From Rhypophila decipiens (Eukaryota > Ascomycota > Sordariomycetes > Sordariales > Naviculisporaceae): a stretch of DNA of 64,000 nt. The stretch covers positions 186,001 through 250,000 of the forward strand of contig MU858071.1 in assembly GCA_033297075.1 (NCBI GenBank). Reading direction: 5' to 3'. Within the stretch, counting starts at the first letter, position 1. Every line of letters begins with the position of its first letter. Below the pieces are notes generated by a model that saw nothing but the letters and a program-made list of their open reading frames with translations, was not told where the DNA came from and searched no databases. The translations under genes were made by a program, and so were the position numbers. Below, one piece after another: positions 35,560 to 46,800 of this stretch.

Positions 35560-36795
35560 TTACCTCCAATGACGACCGATCTTCTTTGTTGTCTCCTGCT
35601 CTTCCGTCTCCCCGTCGTGCTGTACATATCTCACCAGGTAATCCGCAGCCAACCCGGCACTAATCACGCCGCCGGTAATCCAGCAGCCATTGACAAACCA
35701 CCACCAACAATCCTTGACACTCTTCAAGTTCACCCTTTTGATCATGATGCCCAGCGAGACCAAAGCACCACCACAGCTGCCCACAAAAAACAAGGGCCCA
35801 CAGCCAACCGCCCACCCTGCTCCTGCCAGCAACCCAATCTGTGCGAGTGCCAATCCCGTAAGGACCTGCTTCGTCTCCTTGTCGTGCTTCAATGCTATCG
35901 ATTTAATACCCGCTTTCGCGTCGTCTTTGATGTCCATGTGCGCGTAGATCATGTCGTAGAGGACTGTCCATGCTATGTTTGAACTGTACAGCAACCCTGC
36001 AGCTGTTAGAGCTGCCTGGTTGCTGAGCAGATCGATTCCGAGCGCGGGAAAACCCATTATCGCGCCCCAGGAGAATGTCAACCCTAGGACGAATTGGGGG
36101 TAGTAGGTTACTCTCTTTGCTAACGGGTACAAAGTAACCAATATGAGAGAGGGTGTCGCATAATAGAAACAAGCGGTAGGAAACTGGAGCAGAATAGCCA
36201 AGCCGGTAAGGAGTTGCGAGCCTGTCCAAACAAGACCGTTAAAAGGTGTGATTGCCCCCCGGGCGATAGGGCGGAGACGGGTGCGAGCAACGTGCGGATC
36301 GAGGTTGCGGTCCCAGAGGTCGTTTATTGCGCAGCCTGCTCCGCGCATTATGGTTGCTCCGGAGAGGAATAAAAGGGTTGTGCCGAGGATGCTAAGGGGG
36401 GAGGGCGAGATGGCGGAGGACAAAGGGGCGGCGGCGAGGAGGGTCGAGAATAGGCAGGGGAAGAAGAGGTAATATGTTCCTGCTGGTTTGTCGAGCCGGG
36501 AGAGTTCCGCGTAGGGGACCCATGATGCGGGGAGGTAGGAGAGAAGTCCGGTCTGGGGGAGAGAGTAGGGCTCGAGGATTGGATTTGTTTTACTTGGGAG
36601 AGGGGGAGCTGTGGTTGTGGTTGAGAGTTGTTTGAGTGGTGATGAGTACGGAGAGATGGCGAGACACCGAGGTGTGGAAAGGAGAGCTCGGGATCGTGGT
36701 GAGCATCTCCGATGAAGGAATGGCAGGCTTGAAGGGGTCTTGTGAGAAAAGGCACGCCGGAGAGGCAATGCCGGAAGTTGGTGATAACGAGCCAT
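35560..36795 (-). CDS. coq2: 4-hydroxybenzoate polyprenyltransferase, mitochondrial
   Basis: Attaches the polyprenyl tail to 4-hydroxybenzoate in ubiquinone synthesis, in the inner mitochondrial membrane. A single exon from ATG 36795 encodes 411 residues. The first 60 residues are Arg/Ser-rich with few acids, a typical import presequence. Membrane segments follow. The two Asp-rich motifs that bind the prenyl diphosphate and magnesium are intact: NDLWDRNLD (with the preceding GAGCAIND) and YDMIYAHMDIKDD. UbiA-family features such as RLDKPAGTYY, RTRLRPIARG and LYPLAKRVTYYPQ are all present. It shares a 681-base divergent promoter with the JmjC gene. The start could not lie further upstream, since no earlier in-frame ATG exists. 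The identity is firm. Confidence 0.96.
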   Translation of the reverse strand: MARYHQLPALPLRRAFSHKTPSSLPFLHRRCSPRSRALLSTPRCLAISPYSSPLKQLSTTTTAPPLPSKTNPILEPYSLPQTGLLSYLPASWVPYAELSRLDKPAGTYYLFFPCLFSTLLAAAPLSSAISPSPLSILGTTLLFLSGATIMRGAGCAINDLWDRNLDPHVARTRLRPIARGAITPFNGLVWTGSQLLTGLAILLQFPTACFYYATPSLILVTLYPLAKRVTYYPQFVLGLTFSWGAIMGFPALGIDLLSNQAALTAAGLLYSSNIAWTVLYDMIYAHMDIKDDAKAGIKSIALKHDKETKQVLTGLALAQIGLLAGAGWAVGCGPLFFVGSCGGALVSLGIMIKRVNLKSVKDCWWWFVNGCWITGGVISAGLAADYLVRYVQHDGETEEQETTKKIGRHWR

Positions 36796-37117
36796 TGTTG
36801 ATTTGTTGTGTATGACCGGCCTGGTGTGGTCAACGGTCAACCTCGTTCTGAAGACTCTCAGTCAATAAAATCGTTCATGTGAAAACGACAAAACTCACTT
36901 TCCCGGTTCCGGAAAGAACTATAAACCAACTCTAATTTCCTATCCTCCCTAGTGTTAAACCCAGCTCATCTTCCCGTTCACTGATTCCACAATCAACACC
37001 GCTGTCTCCAGCTACAGCCGTTCACTGACATTTTCACACTGACATTTATCTTTTTCTCGGAGGTTTTCATGTGAGACCCGTCAAATCTTTTGGTTCAGCC
37101 TTCCTTCCCTTGCACAA

Positions 37118-37146
37118 CGCTAGCTCCAAAGTAACGGGAGCTAGCG
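37118..37146. promoter_or_regulatory. Perfect 10-bp inverted repeat
   Basis: CGCTAGCTCC (37118-37127) is followed after nine bases by its exact reverse complement (37137-37146). It lies in the COQ2/JmjC divergent promoter. It may be a dimer-binding site or a hairpin in the JmjC 5' leader. Confidence 0.6.
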
Positions 37147-37165
37147 AAGCGGCTCGTCGGTTCTG

Positions 37166-37175
37166 ATTGGCCAAT
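37166..37175. promoter_or_regulatory. Back-to-back CCAAT boxes (ATTGGCCAAT)
   Basis: A perfect palindrome placing one CCAAT pentamer on each strand. CCAAT is the binding core of the fungal CBC/HAP complex, which regulates many respiratory genes; COQ2 is one of the two flanking genes. Binding is inferred from the motif only. Confidence 0.55.
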
Positions 37176-37476
37176 ACCCCACACCTTGTGGATCTGCCAT
37201 CTTTCAAAAAGCTGCCCCCCCAGCCACTTGGTTCCGGCGACGCGTGCAGGCGACAAGATCACAGAGATTGATTAACCACCGTTTGCACTCTCAACACACG
37301 CGACAAAAACCTCGAAGCAACCCGAACCATAGCTTCAGGCTCGTCGAGATTGCAAGTTCCACCAGCGAACTCAACTTTTCAGTCGACTTGAAATCTTCAC
37401 AGCCACTTCTGGTCGATTGCGCAACCTTTCGTTTAGCCGCGACGCCGTCGAGTCGTCGCGGGAAGCTCTCGCCACG

Positions 37477-40400
37477 ATGCCGACCGCTTTGCATCCCCAG
37501 GCAAAGTTCGACCCTATACCTCCGGATCTCGATATGGATGCCCTTGTCGATAGAACACCAAACTTCGAATGGGTCCGCCGTGTTTCCGCGGCGCAGATTA
37601 GAAACCTTGGTCCCCAACAGTTTGAGAAACTCGTCTTGATCCATGTGATCCTCGGAGGGAAGCCCCTGGTGATTGAGAAATGGAACGACCGTCTGCCAAA
37701 GTCCCTTTTCAGCGGGAAATGGCTCGAGGAGACGTACAACAAAAAGGAGGAAAGGGTTCGCGACATTGTCGGTCAGACTGATATCCCCATGACCATGGGC
37801 CATTACCTTCGCTCCATGAAGCAACTCACCAACCAATGGACACCGGAAAATTTTCGAGACGAGCGACGGCAGCGGCTCTATCTCAAAGACATCGATTGTC
37901 CACCAGAGTGGCAGGACCGTCTCCAGAAGGTCATCCCACCCAATCTCTTTTACATGAACGAGAATATCGAGGAGCGGCCAGGACGACGACACGGAGACGA
38001 GTTCGACATGTACGAGGAAGAGCAAGTAGCAGCCCCGGCCGGAGACCTGATGAGCAGCCTACCAGAGCACATGCGCGCTCAGAATCTCATGTGCTACGTT
38101 GGACACGAAGGCACCTACACGCCGGCCCACAAGGAGATGTGCGCCAGCTTGGGCCAGAATATCATGGTGGACGCATCCGGCGAGGAAAACGGCGAGAAGC
38201 CGGGCAGCTCTATATGGTTCATGACCGAGACGGGGGATCGCGAGGTGGTCAGGGAATACTTCATGTCTATTCTCGGTCACGATATCGAGATCGAGAAGCA
38301 CTTTGCTCAGATCAACGCCTGGAAGAAGGCCAATTTCAAGGTCTACGTGGTGGAGCAAAGAGTTGGCGACTTCATCCTTGTCCCGCCCCTCGCTCCGCAT
38401 CAAGTCTGGAACCGCGGCACGAGGACGATCAAGGTGGCATGGAACAGAACGACGGCCGAGACATTAGCCATGGCTCTCCATGAAGCCCTCCCCAAGGCCC
38501 GCATTGTCTGCCGCGACGAGCAGTACAAGAACAAAGCCATCATCTACTTTACGCTTGAAAAGTACTACAAGCTGATGCTAGATGCAGAACAGACGGCTGA
38601 TCTTGGTTTACTGGGTTTCGCCGTGCAAGATCTTGTTAAGAACTCGGACCGGATGAAGCAGATCATGGCCGACTTCAAGAGCTTGTTCGCCCTCTACACA
38701 GAGATCCTGGTGGACGAGATGTTTGCCACCAAAGAGAAGGACGTCGAGTACGTCGAGTTCGACTCCAACATCACTTGCTCCTACTGCCGTGCCAACATTT
38801 TCAACCGTTTCCTGACCTGCAAGCATTGTGTGCGCACGCTCGTCACCGGAGACGAAGACACGTACGACATTTGCATGGAGTGCTATGCCATGGGTCGTTC
38901 ATGCGTCTGTGTGTCAAACCTCAACTGGTGCGAGCAATGGCACTGGGCCGACCTGGTGGGCAAATATGAAGACTGGCGCGCCCTCATCATCAAAAACGAC
39001 GGCTTCGTCGATTTTGAAAACTCGCCGCTGCCTTTGGAACTGGCACGTAAGAAGTCCGGAAAAAAGGCTGCGGCCCAGATCTGCCAGGAACAGCTGCGAA
39101 GACGACCGTTCAAGGACATCTCGGCGGTCGACAAGCCGCAAGAAGAACCGGAGCCGTCGCCAGAGCCAGAAGTAGACGACAATGGGAGGCCAAAGAAGAA
39201 GAAGAAGAAGAAACGCCTTACCAAGAAGGGTGAAGTCTACCGCTGCCACGTTTGCTCTCACAAAGACTACACGTACAAGCTCGCCTTCTGCTCGACCCCT
39301 GGATGCCATGAAGCATACTGCTACGGTGTGCTTTATCGCGCCTTCGACTTGATGCCACAGGAAGTCATGCAGAACGAAAGATGGCAGTGCCCCAAGTGTC
39401 TGGATATCTGCAACTGTGGCGCATGTCGCCGCACTGGTCACATCGGCAATCCTTATATTCCCAAGAATACTCTCCTCGGCCACGACACTCGCCCAGTTGC
39501 CGACGACCGGAGTATCGAGTCGTTGATCGACTTCCGGGTGCACAACCTCTCGTGGCTGAAGAATGTCGGCGAGGACAGCCGCGACCTCTCCAGCAAGCGG
39601 ATGCAGCGACTCCAGAAGGCGGCCGCGGCTGACAAGGCCAATGGAGCTGATATGGCTGGCCAAGTCCCGGCACTTCCTGACAGGGAGCTGGCTGAGAGCA
39701 TGGATGCTGCCGTGCAACAGACCGTCTCGAATGGCTATGGCGACCAGAGCGAGGTCCTTGGTCCGGCTGCGAACGAGTTTGGCGTGCAGATGCATGCTGG
39801 CCAATTGTTTAGGCATCAATCTGCTAATGGGGAGAGAATGGCAGAGGTTGCCGATATGTCTATTGGTGAAGTTCAATCCGCATATCCGGATCCGTCGACA
39901 TTTGGCCATGAGCGGATTGCCGGCATGGGATACTACGAGCAGGACGATGACGCCTCGGACAGAATTCTTTTTGATCCCTATCAGATGCCAACTGCTGAAA
40001 TTCTTGCGGCTGCCGAGGAGGAAGAGCCGCAGATGATGTCCGAATACTTCAAGAAGCAGATGCGCTTGGCGAAGCGACGTGCACGACACGAGGACGATAA
40101 CGATCCCGACTTTGCAGCTCCGAAATCACACCACCGCAAAAAGGCCAAGCTGGATCACCCGCCTGTGGACGGACAGCAAGAAGCTCTTGATAATATGGAC
40201 CCGGCTCTGTTCGATCAAACCATGACCGACGCCCCAGCCGGAGAGGCAGATGCGGATGGGGAGCGGGAACTCACACCTGAAGGAGAGGATCGCGGTGACT
40301 CGCAGGGTCCCGAGGAGCATCGTCCTTACTCGCCCAATCGCCCCGCTCTACGACATGCACGACCTAAGATTTCGTACTTGGATCTTGAGAATGGGGAAGA

Positions 40401-41790
40401 AGAGTTTGACGAGGTCTTTGTTCCACGGTCGCAAAGACCGCCCGAGGGAATTGAAGATTATGACCCAGAGAGCGCCGGCAAAGACCCTCTGGATCTGGCA
40501 TCGGCTGCCATTCACGCCATGTCCTCTTCTACGCCCACTCCAGCTACGGCTGAGGCTGAGGCTCCGTCGCATAAGAAGCGCCGTGGGCGACCCCCTGCTA
40601 AGCCCATGGGCCGTCCACGCAAATCGACTGCTTCAAACGGGACTTCTAGCGCGTCTGGCACTCCTCGAGGAACAGGCAAACGACGAGGACGGCCTCCTCG
40701 CTCCTCGCTTGCCAAAGCTATTAATGTTGACGACGACAGCGACTCTGAAGAGCATGATGGGGATAACTCAGCTTCAAATGATCTTGACGCGCAACTCGCT
40801 CAACAACTTGAAGGCTTTGATGATGATGGTGAGATTATTACTCACCCGGCACCCCGTGATGAAGAAGCAAGTCCTGCCGCCCCAAGCACTGCACCAAGAA
40901 GAAGGGGTCGTCCTCCTCGGGCATCAGCTCTTGTCCCTTCCGTGGAAGTTGATGAGCCCAGACCAGCACCCATGTCCATGGCTGAACGTATGAGGCTCAA
41001 GGGCAAGAAGATCAAGATTGGCGAGCGAAAGAGTACCGGAAGAACTAGCAGTGGCACAGCAGCTTCTACTCCCGCCAAGGAAACAGGTCCAGCACCTAGG
41101 AAGCGAGGCCGTCCTTCTCTGGCTGCCAAAAAGGAAAAGTCTAGGAGCTTAGAAGAGGACGACCAAGACGAAGATTACAACCCGGCTGCCAAGGAGGAGC
41201 CCGATTCCGAAGTGGAACAAGACAGAGCTTCTTCTCCGCCAAGAGCTACCTCTACTGCTGCTGAAGACAATGAATTTGACGACTCAGACCCGTTCCGCAG
41301 TCCTGCACCTCCTGCACAGCAAAAGAAAACCCAGGCGCTGAAGAAGCCCAGTGTGGTTTCCATGTCCCCAGATGCCGCACCATCCCCAACGCCAGATCGC
41401 TACTCGCCAGGGCTGTTTCTCACCCAAAGGTCTCCAACTCCTCCACCTGCAAAGTCGCCGACACCAGTACGCTCACCAAGCCCGCCTCCCCCGCCGCCAA
41501 AGCCTGCTGGTCCCACCATCGTCAGGTTGCTTAGCAGTGACGAGGAGGACTCGTACAGCGAGGACTCTGAGTCGGACGATGGGTCCATCGCAGCCGAGGA
41601 GCCTGCAGCGGCAAGCGGTTCGTCTAGCGACTCGGACTCGGATGACGAGGATATTCCGGCTGTGGCTAAGCAGCCTGCGCCCGCGCCGACTCGAGGCACT
41701 GGAAGCAGGATGGCTGTTAGGGGTGGGGGTCGTGGAGGTCGTGGACGTGGTAGAGGCAGGGGACGCGGTCGTGGACGGGGTGGATACTAA
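37477..41790 (+). CDS. JmjC-domain protein with CDCA7-type zinc finger, AT-hooks and an RG-rich tail
   Basis: A single exon from ATG 37477 encodes 1437 residues, nuclear by composition. A JmjC fold occupies about 200-340: the iron ligands His218 and Glu220 (TPAHKEM) and His308 (LAPHQVW) are all present, so 2-oxoglutarate dioxygenase chemistry is possible. A cysteine-rich segment at about 434-495 (CSYC...CKHC...CMEC) precedes a zinc finger at 590-655 with CHVC, CSTPGCH, CPKC and CNCGACRR; this matches the zf-4CXXC_R1 finger of CDCA7. Four AT-hook cores (GRPP/GRPR/GRPS) lie near 1033, 1067, 1140 and 1207, and the last 25 residues are Arg-Gly repeats. Between them are long acidic, Ser-rich disordered stretches. 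Fungal JmjC proteins with this finger are, as I recall, the CDCA7F class connected to HELLS-type remodellers and DNA methylation. The role here is inferred. Alternatives are a histone demethylase or a DNA-binding scaffold. Confidence 0.88.
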   Translation: MPTALHPQAKFDPIPPDLDMDALVDRTPNFEWVRRVSAAQIRNLGPQQFEKLVLIHVILGGKPLVIEKWNDRLPKSLFSGKWLEETYNKKEERVRDIVGQTDIPMTMGHYLRSMKQLTNQWTPENFRDERRQRLYLKDIDCPPEWQDRLQKVIPPNLFYMNENIEERPGRRHGDEFDMYEEEQVAAPAGDLMSSLPEHMRAQNLMCYVGHEGTYTPAHKEMCASLGQNIMVDASGEENGEKPGSSIWFMTETGDREVVREYFMSILGHDIEIEKHFAQINAWKKANFKVYVVEQRVGDFILVPPLAPHQVWNRGTRTIKVAWNRTTAETLAMALHEALPKARIVCRDEQYKNKAIIYFTLEKYYKLMLDAEQTADLGLLGFAVQDLVKNSDRMKQIMADFKSLFALYTEILVDEMFATKEKDVEYVEFDSNITCSYCRANIFNRFLTCKHCVRTLVTGDEDTYDICMECYAMGRSCVCVSNLNWCEQWHWADLVGKYEDWRALIIKNDGFVDFENSPLPLELARKKSGKKAAAQICQEQLRRRPFKDISAVDKPQEEPEPSPEPEVDDNGRPKKKKKKKRLTKKGEVYRCHVCSHKDYTYKLAFCSTPGCHEAYCYGVLYRAFDLMPQEVMQNERWQCPKCLDICNCGACRRTGHIGNPYIPKNTLLGHDTRPVADDRSIESLIDFRVHNLSWLKNVGEDSRDLSSKRMQRLQKAAAADKANGADMAGQVPALPDRELAESMDAAVQQTVSNGYGDQSEVLGPAANEFGVQMHAGQLFRHQSANGERMAEVADMSIGEVQSAYPDPSTFGHERIAGMGYYEQDDDASDRILFDPYQMPTAEILAAAEEEEPQMMSEYFKKQMRLAKRRARHEDDNDPDFAAPKSHHRKKAKLDHPPVDGQQEALDNMDPALFDQTMTDAPAGEADADGERELTPEGEDRGDSQGPEEHRPYSPNRPALRHARPKISYLDLENGEEEFDEVFVPRSQRPPEGIEDYDPESAGKDPLDLASAAIHAMSSSTPTPATAEAEAPSHKKRRGRPPAKPMGRPRKSTASNGTSSASGTPRGTGKRRGRPPRSSLAKAINVDDDSDSEEHDGDNSASNDLDAQLAQQLEGFDDDGEIITHPAPRDEEASPAAPSTAPRRRGRPPRASALVPSVEVDEPRPAPMSMAERMRLKGKKIKIGERKSTGRTSSGTAASTPAKETGPAPRKRGRPSLAAKKEKSRSLEEDDQDEDYNPAAKEEPDSEVEQDRASSPPRATSTAAEDNEFDDSDPFRSPAPPAQQKKTQALKKPSVVSMSPDAAPSPTPDRYSPGLFLTQRSPTPPPAKSPTPVRSPSPPPPPPKPAGPTIVRLLSSDEEDSYSEDSESDDGSIAAEEPAAASGSSSDSDSDDEDIPAVAKQPAPAPTRGTGSRMAVRGGGRGGRGRGRGRGRGRGRGGY

Positions 41791-43385
41791 TTCGGTTTTC
41801 TTGGCATCGTGACATCTCCGGGCTGAATGGTGTGATTCTATATCCTTGAAAAGGATGGACAGACATGAAGGGAATGGCGTTTCACCTTGGGTCTTTCCTA
41901 CAATTCTACAAGAGTGGCTGTTGATACCGTGAGGTATGGATGGAACGGAGGGATTTTCTTTTTGGCCATTGCGATTTGCCTTACCTACCGAGGTACTTTA
42001 CCTGAGAAAAAGTCGATCATTGCTTGGTGGCTGGCTGGTCCTTGACTCATTGTTCAAGATTGTATGATTTGTGTTCTTTCTCTCTTTCCCATTTTAACTT
42101 TCTCGAGGGGCTTGCTTCTTGGTGTTTTTGCCATCACGTTATCTGTTGTTCTAGCGGTGGATATATCCATCTGTTACTTTACTTCTTTTGCAGTTTTCGA
42201 TGATTTTGCTCTTTAGCAGAGCTATATTCATCTGTTCACGGCAGTCAACTCGGCTCTCTTTCGAAGTTGGGTTATTTGCTGCAAGATCCCTACATACCTT
42301 GTCTATGCAGCTCGACTTAACAGAAAGCAGGCGGGCAAATGTGCAGCCCAGCCTGAGTGGCATATAAGTAGCTGAAATAAAAATGTGTAACTCTTACTAA
42401 ATTTCCTTCTTTCTGTGTTTTGTTGTAATTGTCGTGTGAAGCTCGAGTCTTCTATACGCGCAGACATATTATGTACTTTTGACAAGACAAGTAGGCGAGG
42501 AGAGTCTAGTATGTAGGTAAACACCTTTTTTATTATTATATTCATTTCCATAGTAGGACAATGTTCTTCATGCTATCAGGAATGCCTGCTTGCCCACTCC
42601 TCTTCAGACCAACGTAATAAGAATTCTCTAAAGTCATCGCATCATAAGCCTATCAATTCATTTTAACCACCGTTCAGCTCTTCCTGTGGAAGCCCCCAGT
42701 TTCCTCTAACCATGTTGTCTGCGCAAACACCTGTCCACCATCACCATGCCATAAGAAATATTTTCTGTAGAGTGACCGACTCTCTGTGATATCATTCCTT
42801 CAAGCTAGTCTGCCTCCATGCGCCCAATACCATCCACGGGATCCCCGAATACTAGAAGAGGCGAGGTAGCAGTGATGGCACAACGAAAGCACCGGACATG
42901 TCGAGTCGTTTCGTCTTCAGAGGTTGTCACTGCCCCAGTAAGAAGGGTTAGTAATCTTCTTTCCAATGACTGTCTTGTCGGTTCCTCTCCGCAAAGAGAG
43001 AGCGCCAGAGAAGCCAGAAAGGGAGGGAAGAAGATATCTGCCGCAATAACATCACAAACATAACCGTACTTGCAAGCCTGTCAAATCCAAGAACCAAACT
43101 CCCCACGCCACAGTGATGGATAATAAATAAATTCAATGCAATGCCACGCCATTTTGGGATAGACTATCCATAGATAGCTAGATAAACAATTCCAAGTAGC
43201 GCAACAAAAAACCCCATGACATGATAACAATCCTCAATCCCGTCCCGTACAAACTTCAACGGGATGCAACGTAAATCATGCAAGGCCAGACCAAACAAGC
43301 CAGAACAAAACCAAGCCCAAAACAAAACAGCATCGGTGAAGGTGTAGTTGCAGGCAAAAGGACAAGGCGCAGGTCAAGGTGAGGC
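41791..43385. other. Intergenic region after the JmjC gene
   Basis: About 1.6 kb between convergent genes, T-rich on the left. Short frames (60 to 82 codons) show no domain. I see no RNA gene or repeat array. Confidence 0.6.
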
Positions 43386-43848
43386 TCACAATCCGTCCCT
43401 CATACTAGTCCCGCTCTTGGAAGTCTCCTCGGCCGCGGCCTTGGTCCGCTCCTGCAGGCGACGGATGTGGTCCTCGCGGGACTCGGTGTTGCCGTTGCTG
43501 TCCTTTGACGCCCGGTCCGCCTTGATGCTCTCCTCGCTGTTGGACGCCAGCTCAGGCTTCCAGTGGCCCTTGCCCGACTTGGCCTTTTGGACCGAGTCCT
43601 GCTTGTGCTTCTCGAAGTGGTCCGGGTCGGGGTCGTCTGTTTACCGAAGGGCATGGTTAGTTTGGGGCGCTTCAAAGGAAATTTTGGGCTTGGGTAATGA
43701 GGGGCATACCACTGTGTGTCTCCTTCAGAGGGCGCACTGCTGTCTGGGTGAGGGTTCTCGTCGTCGTGGTAGCTATCGGAGCTCTGGTCGAAGTAAGGAC
43801 AGCTCTGCGAGCTGCCGCTGAGGTGCTGAGGAGGAGACGAGAAGTCAT
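43386..43848 (-). CDS. Small, probably mitochondrial protein of unknown function
   Basis: Two exons (43848-43710 and 43636-43386) around a 73-base intron give 129 residues. The first 35 residues are rich in Arg, Ser and Thr with no acidic residue (RLLLSTSAAARRAV), a typical mitochondrial presequence. The mature part is hydrophilic, with HFEKHKQDSVQKAKSGKGHW and then ELASNSEESIKADR, which I take as the conserved core. It ends in a charged helix. Similar short fungal proteins are sometimes annotated as mitochondrial carriers, but this protein has no membrane helix. The start was chosen as the ATG giving the presequence; the splice joins a Gly/Asp codon in frame. Function unknown. Confidence 0.8.
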
Positions 43849-46800
43849 TTTGAGTGATTTTTGGGGGGTAATCGAAGGTGTCGATGACGTTTGTTTGTTG
43901 TTTGTGGCGGGTGACAAGTGACGATTCTCGTGTATGCCAATCGCCAATTGATGGTGTTTTGGTGTTCAATTCAAAGTCGGAATATGTGAGACTGTAAGGC
44001 AGCGAAATAAGATCACCCTCTGGGGAAAAAATGAGTGCTGTGAATGGTTGTAATGGAGGGAAGAGAGGACAAAGATGAGGTGTAGAGTAGGTAAGTGGTT
44101 GCATCTTGGCCAGGAGGGTAACCGAGTGACGTCATGATTGAGCAACAAACATCCGAACTTCCCCTGGTGCGAATGGTAGCTTCCTCCTCTAGTCCAATGG
44201 TCATTTACAAGATATAATCCAGCCAGTGCACGTCGATCTTCACATGGGTGTACGGTACTTTGAATATCCCTTTTTTAGCTGGATTTTACTTTTTGCTGGC
44301 ATAATTATCGAAAGAGTTCGGGATTGCTGTATTTTCCCCGTTGGGAAGCATCGGATTATTTCGAGCGTTCCATCTGGTTCGGATCGTCCACGTTCCTGTG
44401 TCGTTACTTTCGATTTTCCGGGCTTTCATCTGTCAAGGGAGGAGCCATGACGCTGTTTACGTAGGGAGCCAGTGTCATTCAGCGAAACTCCGGTGGCATC
44501 CGGGAGGAGACCACTACAGCATCGCACTTCTTTTCCCCGAACCATGGAGGTACGATCGTGAAGCTACCCACCGGCCATGGGACGATCTGTCAGGGACAGA
44601 ATTAACCCAAATGACGACGATGATGACAGTGGCACAGTTTGGGTGGAGCCTCCTCAGGTACCACCTTGCCTACCCCTTTCCCATGACTGCATCGCTCCAT
44701 CAAATAACGTCAAAGCACTCGACTGACGATGAACTCACCGCAATGCGTTTCTTCCGTGTCGGTATGTGATCTTTTCATTCTTGTCCAATATCTCGTTTGG
44801 GACTCTGGTCATGTATCAAAATACGTTGACCTCTTCGAATCCCAAACTGTTGCAACTGCACATGATTACATACCGGACTCACGAACAATCAATCCAATTC
44901 GGTGTTAGTTATTGCTAGGCCACGAGTGAGATGACAGGCCGAGCCGGGAATCCGAACTCACAGCCGAGTGTCCAACGGACCGTTGATATCAACACCCAAG
45001 TAAACAAACCTACACTGTAAAAGCCGTTTTTAAGTGCACGGATACAACCGCAATGGGGCCAACCTAGAGCTCACCTCACCCTATCCTGCCTTAGCACACA
45101 CAGTATGAAGGCAGATGGCTTGCGCCTTATATACCTAGTCTTCACCGGACAATAATACTAGGAGCTCAATTCAAGCTACGACGGACCGACGCGCATAAGC
45201 CAGGTGGAAAACCACGCGCTTCATGTACGTGATGGTTAAATCTGGGGAAATCCGGGCTAAGATATAAAAGCTCACAAATACCTCTCCGAAGATGGAATCG
45301 AGCACACCATCGACAGATGGCAATCGTCTGTTTACCTTAGCAGACATGGTGATTATGACTAGATACGCGGGACTGTTAATGGAGAGGCAGCCTTATCAGA
45401 TCTGTTGTTGGATCTGTGATCTGTGACCATGAAATAAATATAACCGCTACATGATCCTTATCACATTGTTACGAGGAAAAGCAATGTCATGCTTGGTTTT
45501 GAGAACCTCCGGTCCCACCTCGGGCATGGTAAATGTCAGCTGAAAGCAGAAGGATATATAATCATAAGCAGCCTACATGGTGAGTTCTCACATGTTCGTT
45601 TAACTGTAACATAAACTTCTGGGTCGGCAAGTTGAGCTACAACGCCGAAAGACCCAGTTCCGGAACCCCATGATATAGGAAAGTTTTGCAACGATGAGAA
45701 CCCACAAAAGATATCAAGGAAAGGGGTCCATATTTAAAGAAACGTAACGAGGCCAATGGCATGTGCCCGAGGGAGAAAGTAATACAATAAATAAAGAGAA
45801 GGCAAGAACACCCAGGTAGTGCAGAACTTGGCATCAAATAAGTTACCGACACCGAGGGATAGGAATGGATGCCGTGCTGATCTTGCAAGAATGCAAGTTA
45901 TGCCTTGGGCTGGCTATGAGGTCTGAAGCTGAGCTAGAATGCGATACCACATTATCAGTGCGATGGACAGCCGTTTGGACATTCACATGGAGGCAGAGCA
46001 AGCATCAGGTCATATGAGTGAAGCGAGACAAATAATCTTTCGTTTGTCTTACAGAGAAGTAGAGAGATAAGTAACATGAGTATAGACAAGACAAAGAAAA
46101 AGACAGATGATAATAAACCCAATAATAAAGACAAGATCAAAACAAGAGTATGTAAGTAAATAAAAAAGACAACCAACTCCGCCCTTGTGTGTGTGATATT
46201 GGTATAAGACCGCCCCGCCCGCCTGTCGCCCATAAGATATAAAACCCCATTATGAATATGTTGCTCGCATCAGCCCCCGTCCGTGCTTCCCCAAAATGAC
46301 AGAAGATATGTACCCAGATATAGACAAGGAGATATTTTCAGCCTTTCCTGTCAAAAGGTCTTTCCGTACGAAAAGCTCCACCAGCGGTACGAACTAGACA
46401 CACAAAAGAACCCATGACAGAAAAGGCTCTCAGGGAGGACCCACAACCCGCTCTTTCGACGCCAAAAAGAAATGACGACCAACACATCACGACAACAAGC
46501 TGGCAGCAGCAGCACCATCAACACCACAAACACACACCCTCAGAACACCCAGCCCATGACCGACCAACCCGTGAAAATGTAGCCAGCCCTCTTCCCTTCA
46601 TCCCATGGTGACATGTGCGCAAAGTCCAAACACCCTAGGTAGCAACAAGAAACGACGAAGAGATATAACCCCATAAAAGGCACAGGCTCCCCATATTTCC
46701 AACAGCGCAATAAAAAGTGTCGCTTTCCCTTGCTCCAAAAATGATGACAGAGGATAAAAGAGAGAAAACTCCCGAACATCGAAAAACGTCTTGGTTCTAT

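Larger units (their letters stand above)
36796..37476. promoter_or_regulatory. Divergent promoter of COQ2 and the JmjC gene
   Basis: The 681 bases contain a perfect ATTGGCCAAT palindrome (37166-37175), which is two CCAAT boxes back to back. They also contain a 10-base perfect hairpin (37118-37127 with 37137-37146). Either could serve both genes. Confidence 0.6.

Noticed and set aside
38914..40089. A 391-codon open frame antisense to the JmjC gene
   Set aside because: It lies wholly within a well-supported coding exon on the other strand and has no domain. It reflects the codon usage of the sense gene.
44930..45010. tRNA-like segment on the minus strand
   Set aside because: The T-loop consensus is not met and no acceptor stem could be paired.
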